A stretch of 64,000 bases of DNA, from NCBI GenBank assembly GCA_949130485.1, contig OX422193.1:2296371-2360370 (forward strand), read 5' to 3'. Numbering within the stretch: the stretch's first letter is position 1; each line of letters starts with the position of its first letter. The position numbers were made by a program, and so were the translations under genes. This document shows positions 1 to 24,200 of this stretch, piece after piece. The notes under the pieces were generated by a model that did not search any database, was not told the DNA's origin, and saw only the letters and a list, made by a program, of their open reading frames with translations. The DNA comes from Agelas oroides. Taxonomy: Eukaryota; Porifera; Demospongiae; Agelasida; Agelasidae.

Positions 1-1464
1 ACAAACTGTTAGTAATAAGTACAAAGGCATAACAATTAGCCTTAACACATGAATATTGGAGCCATGCATTCTACACTACTGCCCTCCAGGACTACACCGT
101 AGTATAATATCAGGTTGGCGTTATTTGGAGTAGCTAAGCTTAGGCGTGTCAGATGGGAAACGGTGCCTGATGGCTCGTTCTGTTCAAGGTACGAGCATTT
201 TTTTTCATTTGGTATGCATATTAAAGTACTCACCCATACTTAATTACAGTGACATATATAATGACTTTAGAGAAATATGTATAGTCCATCGCGAACTTGC
301 TAAAATCTGGCACTGTTGTAGTCACAGACTCACGGCCAGACTCCCATACCAGCATAGTCCTAGTCTTGTGCCCAGGACCTAGACCTTCCTCTGTCCTAGC
401 TACTGTATTTAGTGTAAGCATAGATAGCTACTACTCTATTCTACCCGGCAGTATGTTGTATTACTGAAAGTGTAGAGAACTGGGACAAAAGTTCTTTTTT
501 TAGTTAGGGAAGGGGTGGCAGGGGGATCAAGGACTTGCTTGCGTAGGGAGGAAGTTGGAATTTGGCTGTATATTTGCTGTCAGCGTGTGGCATGGTCCCT
601 CAGAGAAATTCAGTAGAACCCTGAAATGCCTCAGCTGAGGGTACTTTGTAAAGAAACACTTCAGGTGAACAAAACGTGTTGAGATTGGGAGAGAAGGTAA
701 GGGAGGGGGGGGGGGGGGGGGGGGGGCTGGAAAGAAAATAATAAACACACTGGGGACAAAACTGTACAGCCACTCAAGCCAGTTACGGATTCATGCCCAA
801 TTATCAAGCGTCAAAATGTATACTGAAATGGCACAAGATGTAGGGATGCTGTAAAGGCACTATGGTGTCTTGCTTGATTGCTTTTTCAAAACATGTCCAC
901 ATGCATGTGCTTTTATTTGTTTATTTTTTGTGACTTGATAGGGGGATTTCATTTGACATCAACACTGCCAATATGTCATTTCTGTGATATATTGACAAGT
1001 AAACAATCAAGCTTATTTCAGCCATGCAATCTAGTGGAAACATTATGGGAAGTTGCTGTGTTTAACTCTTACTTGAACCTCTTGGTCGGGTGCCCCCGGA
1101 ATTGCAATATGGTGATGAACAGAACACCTATAATTATGCTCTCAAAGTAGGGACTGTTTACGGTGAAATGGGGCTGTCCCTGCTAACTGAAAATTTAAGT
1201 AAATTTAAAAACACTGCCTGCCCACATGGATTGGTTTATGGCGTATGACCAGAACCGATGAATTTTGTTACTATGGCTTAATCCACAGCTGCTTTATGAG
1301 TTTTGCAGTTTTCAAGTGACGAAGATTTTTGTTAAAGAAACAATGTCTTGTACTCATGTGTGAGTTGCTAACATACTTTTGCTACATGGTATTTGACTAC
1401 ACAAAGTTATGTTTAGTGCATTCCTTTTATTGCCATCTGTTCATTCAACATTTTTTAAATGTAG
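1..1464. other. No supported gene; probable upstream intron or 5' flank of the first gene
   Basis: I see no recognisable coding exon here. The stretch holds a poly-G run at about 707-726 and otherwise unremarkable AT-rich DNA. The death-domain exon at 1465 begins in the middle of a codon (phase 1), so at least one exon must lie here or before the window. I could not identify it. Short open frames such as 878-1150 have no domain content. Confidence 0.5.
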
Positions 1465-4400
1465 ATCCCACTCTCAACATCCGCAACCTATCTCAAGCTC
1501 TGGTGGAGGTTACTGACTACTATGGGTTGGGAATCAATCTAGGTCTTCAACTTCATGAACTGAAGAAGATCGAGGCAGACCATCAGGGTGTGAATAGGAG
1601 GAAGATGGAGGTGCTTGATCTTTGGTTACAGGGATCCAATCCACAATGGGAGGACCTAATTGTAGCTTTGCAACGCATCAAAATGTGGAATAAAGCTAGG
1701 AAGATACAGGGAGCACTTCAAAGAGGAGAGTACACAGGTATGTCTGCAGGATGGCTATGTTTGTATTATAGGCATATTTCACAGCTAGTATACGGAGTGA
1801 ATGTTTTGGTAAGTAACAGCCATGTACTTTGTTGAAAGCAAGTTACCTAGTTTTCTCATGGTAAACATTTATTTCAAACAGCAGACAGTTGGCTTAAACC
1901 TGAGTCACTGAGATGGAAAGTGAAGTACTATTGTTGGAGGCTTCCAGAGAAAGGTTAGTAAGATGGGTGCATGAAACTACACATGTGGTAGTGTGTTGAC
2001 CGTACATTTGTTTGTGTGAAACATGCTGGGCCTCTCTCCATTTTTCACTCAATTTCCAGGTGCTGGAGCTCTTTTACTCCTTATTGTTGCGTTGCTCTTT
2101 GCTGTGATCATCATCATGCTTGTTCTTGGAGTTCTGCTCTATTCACTTCTTGGCAACATAAATGTGAATGTGAACTCAGGTGTCCCAATGAAACCTGAAA
2201 ATGAAACATTAGAAATAAACACCACAGATTCCATTGCACTGTTTGAAAACCTTGCTTACGCTCCTCACAATCTGCCATTTCTAGATCCTACGCTTCCATT
2301 TGTCGGTAGAGAAAATGATGTTAGAAATGTTACAAACATCATAGTATCATATAAAGCCTCAATAGTTGGAATATCAGGATCTCCTGCTTTTGGAAAGTCA
2401 ACTTTAGCTATTCATATTGGATATAAAGTAGCCGAGAAAGGTATCATGGTGGGTTACATAAATGCTGATGAGGATGACTTGCTCTCTGAGGTTTCTGAAG
2501 GTATTGGAACAAGAGAAATGCTTGCAACAGAAAGCGTTCGCCCCTATTTTGGTAAGAAGGAAGAAACAATGGAAGATACAAAGTTTAAAGGTACACCAAA
2601 ACGCTGGGAGGAAGTGAAGAGGTGGGCTGCTAAGTTGAATGGTAGGGCTCTTCTTGTTTTAGACAACTGTGACAATCCTTTGGAAGAGCAAAAAGGAGAA
2701 CTATTCAAAAAAATAGTAAGTGAGATCTGGCAAGCTGGAGAGGGTAGACTGCAGCTTGTTATCACCAGTCAAACGGAAATTTCTTTTGCAAATATCAATT
2801 TCTTTCCTTATCCAATAAAAAAACTTAGCCTTCACTCCTCTGTGAGTCTGCTGAAGAAGATGGTTGAAGGGTATAGTGTTGCAATGAGTGATGAGCAAGC
2901 AGAGATGATTGGAAATCTCAGTGATGGCTGCCCATTAGCTCTGAGGATAATTGGAACAGAACTTCGAAGTCCAGAAACTGGAGTAACTGAGATAATTCAT
3001 GACCTGACATTGGAAATTATTAAAGTCATTTCTGATCATTCACTGCGAAATGTCAGTCGCTTCCAAGCTATCATGAATGTTGCCTATAGGCGCTTGAGTG
3101 GTGCTATGCAATATTGTGCACAACAAGTGTCTTTTTTTCCTGGCTCCTTTGATCTTCAAGCTGGTGAAAAATTACTTGATTATCGATTTCAATGCATGTT
3201 AGTGCTTGTCCAACGATCACTGCTGGATACATATAGGACTAGTTATGGAGACAATTTAGAGAGGAGATATCAGTTACATAAGCTTATTCAGAAGTTCTTT
3301 TTGGCAAAATACATTGAAGAAAATCACAATTCTACTTCTTTTGTTTTATGGGACAGTTTCAATCGCTCTCTCCAGAACTTCTACTCTGACTATGTTATGA
3401 GGTATGTTGAAGGAGAAAAGACTGAATGGCAGGAACTGAAATTTAGAGCTGAAGGGCACAACACTCAGCTTGCCATGGCAGTAACCATCGAGACATTATC
3501 CTCAGTAATGCCCTCACTTTCAGTACCAGTTGTTTATGGTTACTACAGGAGAATGGTACCAATGAATAGCCTAACCTTCATGAGGGTTTACTACATGCTC
3601 AATGATAAAGAACGTTTGTGTGATATACTTACATTGGAAGTCTGCAGTGCAGTGTATGCTGACTTGTTCTATCAATACTACATTCATGAGTGCAAGGAGG
3701 ATCATCACAACTGCACATTATTCAAGTGTGAGCATGTGATCCATGCTTCCAATCTGCTCTTTAATATCGGAAACATACCTGTAGATGAGCCTACCACCCG
3801 TTCCTTCCTGAAACTTTTTCACAGGTACATCTGGATGTGCAAGTTTGTTTTCATGAGCCGTGCCCAGCCTTGTGTATTTGCCACCTTAATTGCCATCCAT
3901 CTGTTGCTTCACATTGTGAGATGGAAAAAGTTTCAGCAATTGATGCATGTTTTCTTCTGTACTTTACTTTCTGCATGTCTTGCTCTGTCATCTTATATTC
4001 ATTACAGCATTCCATGCATCTTAGGTATCCTAGAGGCTTTCAGTGCAGTTTATGGTCACAAATTTAGTGTTATCTATCTCTTGAGGATGAAGTATGTTTG
4101 CTTCTGTCTGTTTCTGCTTTCATCACCACCTCTTCCTTTTGTTATTGGATATATCACTTTTGTGGTTGTACTCATCTATGTACATCGTGGACCAGTTGCT
4201 CGTTTCTGGTCTAGTTCTCAAGCTCTTCACTCTATTCTATATAGCAATAGTGAGCACCGCATACTCTTGTTGTGTATTTACGCTGTTGCTATTGTCGATT
4301 CTGTCAACAGCAGCATAAACCAAAATTGTGTCATTGAATATGTTGTTGCTGCATATTTTGTTTTACTTACATTGTGTATCACCACTATTAACATGTTTCC

Positions 4401-4698
4401 TCCTCTACGTATCTTTGGGTTCAAAATCCAGCACCTTTATTCTTTTACCCATGTGTGTTTTATCTTAATGCCTAAAGTCCTCTCTCATTCTCTGTGGCAG
4501 TCTCCTATTCCAGTGGAGCTGTTACAGCCTATCCCCTGGTTTTACACAGTACCTTTTGAGAGTGATCTGTGTTATATTCCTCTCTCAGTTGTTGCTTTTG
4601 GTTTGCTTGCTGTTATGCTATTAGACTGTCTTCACCTGTTGTATCTATATTGGCTAACATGTCGCACATTGTACATCTCTGATGTTGCAATTTTATAA
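1465..4698 (+). CDS. Death-domain / transmembrane / NB-ARC protein with polytopic C-terminus (5' end missing)
   Basis: Three exons join in frame: 1465-1737 (91 codons, death domain), 1882-1953 (a NAGNAG acceptor also allows 1885) and 2060-4698 ending TAA. All junctions are phase 1 with GT-AG borders. The first exon shows a six-helix death fold (NLSQALVEV...LGLQLHELKKIE...WLQG). Exon 3 opens with a hydrophobic stretch of about 30 residues (GALLLLIVALLFAV...), then an NB-ARC/STAND NTPase: P-loop GSPAFGKST at about 2377-2403, Walker B LLVLDN near 2650, VITSQ, and a GLPL-like GCPLAL. From about 3800 to the stop lie roughly eight hydrophobic segments typical of a multi-pass membrane protein. There are no LRRs. 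NB-ARC proteins with death domains normally act as nucleotide-switched signalling scaffolds; the polytopic tail is unusual and its role is unknown. The start exon is not visible. An AATAAA lies 277 bp after the stop. Confidence 0.75.
2023..2059 (+). other. Possible alternative start giving an NB-ARC isoform without the death domain
   Basis: An ATG at 2023 is in frame with exon 3 and runs unbroken through the acceptor at 2058-2059 into the membrane segment. A transcript starting here would make a signal-anchor NB-ARC protein lacking the death domain. This is read directly from the frame. Whether it is used is not known. Confidence 0.3.
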
Positions 4699-5428
4699 TA
4701 CCGCTGTTTGTATATAATACTGTTGCACATATTATATTATTCATTGAATGTGCTAAGTATACCTAGTTGACTTTTGCTATATCAACCCAAACTGAAAATG
4801 TATAACACCAGCAATGTGTATGGTATCACTTCAAAGGAGGGTGCAACAATCAAGCATGCATCTTAAAAAGCGTAGCTGTCCTCTTTGTTCTGTTACAAGT
4901 CATACGTTTGTACCACACATGCATGCTACTATTTACCTGTACAATGAATAATCAACTCCTACCTCATGAATAACAATAAAGTGTGATTTCTTAAAATTGG
5001 GTGTGGCCCTTGGCAACACAACACAGCCAGAGAGAGCAAGAGTCCCAATTTGAGAGCTCTGGTGAGTTGGTCGGTGAGTTAGTGGTTCCTAGGAGAGCAT
5101 GTACATGCATGATATACATCACATGATCTCTGGTCTTTTTATTTATTTCTAGTAACTCGGTTACACACAATTAAGCACACTGGTCACCACTGTTGCAGGA
5201 AAATAAAGTGCCCGTGACACTGGGATTAGTGCAACTAGCATCCCTATCAAGAGCTACACTAATATTCTTGCACATGTGTACTAGTTACAGACTATATACT
5301 GTGGTTGTAAGAGGAATGAAGATAGCCAGTTTTGTGACTAGCTATCAACCTTATGTACTGTAGTTAGATATCCACATTGTAAGCTTTGTCTTCTCCCTGC
5401 AGACAATTCTGACCATCTTCCTTTCATC
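4699..5428. other. Intergenic stretch with poly(A) signal
   Basis: This is the 3' flank of the NB-ARC gene and the 5' flank of the ankyrin gene. An AATAAA hexamer at 4975-4980 is a reasonable polyadenylation signal for the upstream gene. I see no coding exon and no clear core promoter element. Confidence 0.4.
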
Positions 5429-18009
<12,581 letters not shown>

Positions 18010-21000
18010 TAAAAAAGCCATACAGTACCATGTTTTAGCTATTATTATACAGTGACCTTTTTATACCACGAACCTTATTGTTTTGGTCTTGATGTTCAGT
18101 ATTTTGTTTATCATGCATATGATGAGAATTTAGATGTTATGAGGCGAAAATAGAGGGAAGTGAAAAGGCTGGCAGTTGATGGGAATCGAACCCGGGACAC
18201 CTAGCTTGTGCAGCCAGTGCTCTGCCACTGAGCTATATACGACAATCGGACAACCACGCACACCTGGTAGCCACTCAGTATGTGCCGTCAGGAGTTAGGG
18301 TAAATTCCATCAGGTGAGAACCCATGCTGAGTGTTTTTTTCAGTTTGAATGCTTAGAATTCTTTGCCTCATGTTGGAATAAAGAGAATATAGAATTTAGA
18401 TGTTATGAGGCAAAAAGTGAAAGCAGTACATATAGAGGATTGTGAGGGCTGGTGGTTGTCCGGTTGTTGTATATTTATTTCAACATGAGGCAAGAGTTCT
18501 AAGCATGCATAATTTATTGCATATGACCATTGTTATATCTGTGACACAGTATTTTACAATGCCTGTGATGTGATAATTATGAGCAGAAAGATTAGATCAA
18601 GGATGTTTGCTGCTCTCAGAGATACTGTATTTGACTATTGTACTGTATCCTAAATATAGTATAAGTGTTACTTGACTGGACAATACATATACAAATTGTA
18701 TATACTTAGTAGATAGCATGACAGCAGTCACATGTATGCCACAATTAGTAGTTGATTATGAATAATTTATCACTGTCCATGCCTCTCCATTTTCCCTCTA
18801 GAGCTAAAGTCCAAAGTTATAGTTTGTGAGGTCTGGGAATTTTCTGCTGCATCAATATGGAAAGACAGCTAGGATGTCCTGTCATCACTTCTATAACTGT
18901 GGCCTAGCTATATACTGTAAAATTATCAATTTCCCCTAGCTAAATAGATGCATAATACTATGCAAAAGTGATCATTGTTTTCTGATTTTAGGCATCAAAG
19001 GGGTAAGTAATTAGATGCCTAACACCAGAAGAACAAACTAACTATGGCTAGGAATTGCCACTATATACACCATAGCATTCCACTGTAGCTTTGACACTGA
19101 TCATGCTCACTGCTGAACAGGGGTATATACCTTGTGTGTGTGAGTGTGTGTTCGGGGGTATAGCTAAGAGGAAGCAAAAAAAAAAGGTTCAGTAGGGTAC
19201 TTGTCCATTCTCCCAAATGTTTGTCAGGCCAAGGTTATCTGTCCACAGACACACGTTGTCATATGATCCATTCTCCACTTATGCAGTGATGTACATCTAT
19301 ATGTGTATACTAGAAAAATTGTAGTGCTGTATATGAGTAATTGTTGTTGTTTTTTTTGGCTGTGCCAGCTGTATGAGCTTATATACAAATAAGATGTTCC
19401 TAGAGGCTGTCCTCCAATCTTTTGGAAAGTACAAGCACACATAATTTAGTTCTATAAGATTATTATACTCAGTATCTACAATATACACTAAATTGTAGCG
19501 GACATCACCGGAAGATGTAACGTACGAATACAAAATCCGTACACCTCCTCTGGGGTTCGTCGAGTAGAAATTCGCCCCCGGGATCCGCCCCAGTTACGTG
19601 CTTGCATGGGTGTGGTTCGAGTGGCCACCTTCTATTTTTTGTTTGACGATCACAGTCCATTCAAGGTGAGTTGTGCTGCGAGACAAGCCAGCCTCGTCTC
19701 CAGTTTCCGTCACGAGGCTGGCTCTCCACATGTATAAGCACATATGAACAAATGGCCGAGGCTATTGCCACACAAAATTTAGCACGAGCCGCTAACATAC
19801 TAATTTGACACCGAGTCACCGACTGCAGCCCAAAGTTTGCTGTTATAGCTACAACCGACCGTAGTAACCACGGCACGCCGTATAAGTGTATGCAAATCAA
19901 GTGGTAGGCGGCACTATTATAAAGCTTTAGCGCGCCCATAGGCCATATGCCATCATCGGAGAAGATCAGCTGGTGTTGGGGAAGCGCTTCTCCAGCTTTA
20001 CGGACGTCCTACTTTCGAGGACTCTTACCTTTGAACCACAGATTGATTGTGAGTTTGTTCAGATTTTGAACTATGCTGACCAACATCAGGTTTGTATATC
20101 AACCATTGCCCGATGTTGAAGGTTTATGTCAATATGATAGCATGAAAACTGGTGATGTTTCTTCAAACACCAGAAGTCCGGCCATTGCAACACTTCAAAA
20201 AGTTCAGCTCATAATGACTTAATTGTGTACCTGAGGAAAAGGCAAGAGCGGGTAATATAAAAAGAGGAAGAGCGTGTAACTCTAGTAGTTGCTACTGTAG
20301 TGACAGCAGAACCTCCCGCCTGTACTATATATAAATAGAGCTTCCTGTTGTATGCCCGGCCCATATGGTTTTGCTAAGTAAGTGTGAAATGTTGATCGGA
20401 AGCTCTTTTTCTATAGCAAGGGGGCTTAATGGACATGGAAAGCAAGCTTTGAAACACTTCAATATTTTTTGTACAGGTGGGAGATTCTGCCTGTTTCACG
20501 AAACACTGAAGTTACATGCTCTCTTTTATATTATGCGCTCTTGCAGTGGCAATAGTCCATCTGGTTGGCAGCAATAGTGGTTTAGTAGCCGTTATCACCA
20601 CCGATTTTTTCCTAGTCAATGAGACTACAATCACTCCATGCATAGCATCTCTTAATACCCTTGCCCCTTCCCTTCAGTGTCAAAATTGTGTTCTTGCATG
20701 CTGCTTGCTTCCCAATTAAAGTATATGGATATGAACATCATGCTTAGCACGAAAGATATTTCATGAATACATAAATACATACAAGCACATGCAAGAGAAT
20801 CTTCATAACCTGACCTCAATCTGACTGACCATGCTTAGGTGGTAAGACTAACTGGGCTATCAACCTGCATTTAAGAAACCACTTAGGGAGTGCTTATGAT
20901 AAAAAAACTTCACTAAAATTGTGCATTTATGAGCCATACTAGTGATTCTCTAGTGCTTTTATGAGTAACAGGACTGCTGGAAAGTATCACTGAAATACCA

Positions 21001-21288
21001 GACCAGCAAGTGATTAAATGAGCAAGTCGTTACTTTTTTCACCTAAGTGGAATGCTGGACTTTGTGGGGCAAGCCTAAGGTAAAAGGGACTCACTAAGTT
21101 TCCAGCTAAATTCCACCCTAGAGTATGCAAACTTTTTTGCTCTTTTCTCAGCACATAAAGCTTGTATCCTTGGATAGTATTACGCTAGCAATATGTATGG
21201 AGTGTATTCATATTTGAAGAAAATACCCATTATGCATAAGTTATGCGTAACAGCGTAATCCTTCTTCCTTGTCCTTTATTTTGTAGTC
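18010..21288. other. Intergenic region between the ankyrin gene and the CARD-NLR
   Basis: I see no coding exon. It contains a tRNA-derived repeat (about 18120-18390), an inverted pair (18356-18376 with 18480-18499), and a short hairpin of the CCTCGT family at 19686-19723. A good acceptor (TTTATTTTGTAG) lies two bases before the ATG at 21289, so a 5' UTR exon of the CARD-NLR probably lies within this stretch. I could not place it. Confidence 0.5.
18120..18390 (-). repeat. tRNA-derived SINE-like repeat
   Basis: On the minus strand, 18172-18243 reads as a tRNA-like body with an A box TAGCTCAGTGG (18225-18235) and a B box GGTTCGATTCC (18181-18193). The anticodon stem pairs, but U33 is replaced by G, the T stem is imperfect and the acceptor stem does not close. 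This fits a tRNA-derived repeat better than a functional tRNA. The flanks contain copies of a GTTATGAGGC motif. Confidence 0.55.
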
Positions 21289-24200
21289 ATGGGTGGCTGT
21301 ACCTCCAAACGAGAGTTGCCAGAACAGGTTTCAAGTCGTTCAGTGCGACACAACCTGCCTGGTGCTGATTCAGCTGAGTACCAAGCATTTCAGTCATGTT
21401 TTGCAGTCTTGAGCAATGGAATCACTGAGCCAGGCTGGCTTGCCACAGAACTGTACTCCAGAGACATGATTTCTAGAGATATGAGACGAGAAGTTCAACT
21501 TGAAACACTTCCTGCTTCAGTGCGAACCCATAAACTTTTGTCATCAGTTGAGGACCAAATTGTAACCAGTCCTACATCCAAGTTCAGAGACCTCCTGGAT
21601 ATCCTCTACAGTGAGCCCTCACTAGAGCATCTGGCAAGAAAGTTGGAGGAAGCTTACAGTAAGTTTGCATTGTAGCAACCACTGATCAAAGTTTGGCATA
21701 GGCCATGCAACATTAATTGTTAGTTTCTCATCCTCATCTGTGCCCATTATAACTGCTAATTTTGCACCACTGTTGCCTTCCAAAGGTAACAGTTAATGCC
21801 ATTACGTATCTCAGACTACAAGTAAGGATCATGGTGTAGCTAAAGCCTCTCAGTAAACATACCCAAGAATCAGTGAAATTCTTCAATCCTCTGGATTTTA
21901 AGAATTATGCTCGTATGCTTGTGCATGGCTACTAATTACACTCATAATGCTGATAGGATAGAAGATGGCTCCACTGTAGTACTGTAGTTGTGACTTCACG
22001 ATGTCCTACTGTCCATGCCCTCTGGTGGAGAATGTCTGGGGGGTTGATTTGTTGTCACTAACACCTTTCTCATCTGGTGTGTGGGATGAGCAATGGAATC
22101 GCAGGGTGTAAAAAGTTGTTACATCACCATAAGAGTTGTGAGTATACTAATGTATGTCATTTACCGAAAGCTCCTGAAATAAATCCCTCCTTTTTGCACA
22201 CTACTTTCAATTAGTCTCATGCATACTCCACATGGTTCCTCATGATACTACTCGCAAGGTTGACAATCACAACAATTGCCATGACTTTCTGGAAGAACAG
22301 CAGCTTTGGTGACTGTATACTATGAGAAATCAGCAGCACTTATGTTGATACTAAGCCAAGAGGCATCGAAGCAGCTTCCATCATCACTGATGACAGGGGA
22401 CAACCCTGCATAAGCTATTGCAAGCAGTGAAAATCTTGGCGGTGGCCAGCAAATAACACTATAGTGATTTAGTGTGTACGTGTTTACAAACACACACAAT
22501 GACAGAGCTAAACCAAAACCTCACTTAAAGCATGCCCAGATCTAGAAGATGCTCACTACGGAGCGTTCACATGATGGAAAAATTTCTTTCCAAGAAATTG
22601 GGGGTTAAGGAGGGTGAGGGTGTTTGCTCGAAGGGGGTGTATTTTGGGAGGTCTTATGGTATGATTATATATAACTCACCTGCGTATTAGCTAATGTTTG
22701 TGCTCAGTATACTGTGTGTTTGCTGTGTTCCTTAGACCATTTGCAGGCAGCTATAATGAGCTTCAGTGGTTGCAGATTAAATTCATACGTTTATTGTATG
22801 TCTGCAGGTATGCATACATGCAGTTCTGTTATCTGCAGTGTTAATGTTGTTGTATAAACTTTGTGGTCTTCTTTCTAAAATTGTGTTCTTCCAATTGGAC
22901 ACTTCCATAAGTCCTATAATTGTTATAACTATTTTTCTACACAGGACCAGGTGCACTTGGAGAACACAGAGTAAGTGATTCAAAATGTGGTGAGAAAAAG
23001 AATCATGATTGTACCGATGAAGGGAAAGGTATGTTTCCTGCACCTGGCATAGAGGTAGAGAGAGTACCTGGTGAGTCAGTGACACCAGTCAAATATCCTC
23101 CCACGCAATCTCCCCTCTCACTTCCCAGCAAACCACTTGAGAATTATGCTTTTTTCCTTCAATCATGCTACACAAGACCATTTACTTCTATGAAATGGCC
23201 ACATTTAGATGCCAGGAAGTATATCAAGCTAGCAGTGATCAGTAATGAGTATGCTAACAGGAAAGAACTTGAAAGGTTCAGACAACAAACAATTCATGGT
23301 TCCATTGATGATATTTTAGAGTGGAAGGCTCCCATTGAAATGGAGGATATTCTCAAACCAAACTGTGTGTATGACATTCATGATGATGAGAAACATGAAC
23401 ACTACCCAGTAACCCAACTGCTAATTGAAGGTGCCCCAGGCATCGGTAAATCTACATTTGCATGGGAGGTGTGTCAGAAGTGGGGCCAGCACCAGCTTTT
23501 CAATGAGTATTCCCTAGTGGTCCTGTTAAAGTTTCGAGATAAGAGAGTGCAAGAAGCTAAGAGTGTTTCTGACTTGTTTTACCATCCCAACCCCAAGTTG
23601 CAGTCTGAAATTGCTGATTTCATTACCATTACTGGTGGTCATGGGCTTTTGCTAATTCTTGAGGGATTCGATGAGGCTCCTGCTTCAAAACAAACAATGG
23701 ATTCAATTTTTGTTAGGCTGTTTACCGGGCAAGAACTTCCCATGGCCACTGTGCTCTTGACTACCAGACCTAGTGCTAGTGCATGGCTTCGTAAACTTTG
23801 TACAGGTAATCATTCCCGCACAATTGAGATTGTAGGCTTTGGTGAGAAGGAGATAGAAGAGTACATTCAGTGTGCTTTCTCAGATCAGCAGTCACGATCA
23901 GATTTCAAGGAATACCTCTCCCTCTATCCACACATCCACAGCATGATGTATGTGCCACTTAACTCAGCTATAGTCACTCGGGTTTATGAGTCTTGTAAGT
24001 CAAGTGGCATAGTTCCCAAAAACATGACCCAGCTTTACTCATCCCTGAGTAGAACCCTACTGCTGCGCTATTTGGAGGATAAAAAGGAGTACAAGGATAC
24101 ATGTACAACTATCAACAGTTTCAAAGATCTTCCTCAACCTGTGTATGATCAGTTTTGTGAGATTTGTAAGATAGCATACACAGGAATCATGAGTGCTGAG

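Noticed and set aside
18172..18243. Functional tRNA gene on the minus strand
   Set aside because: U33 is absent, and the T and acceptor stems are defective.
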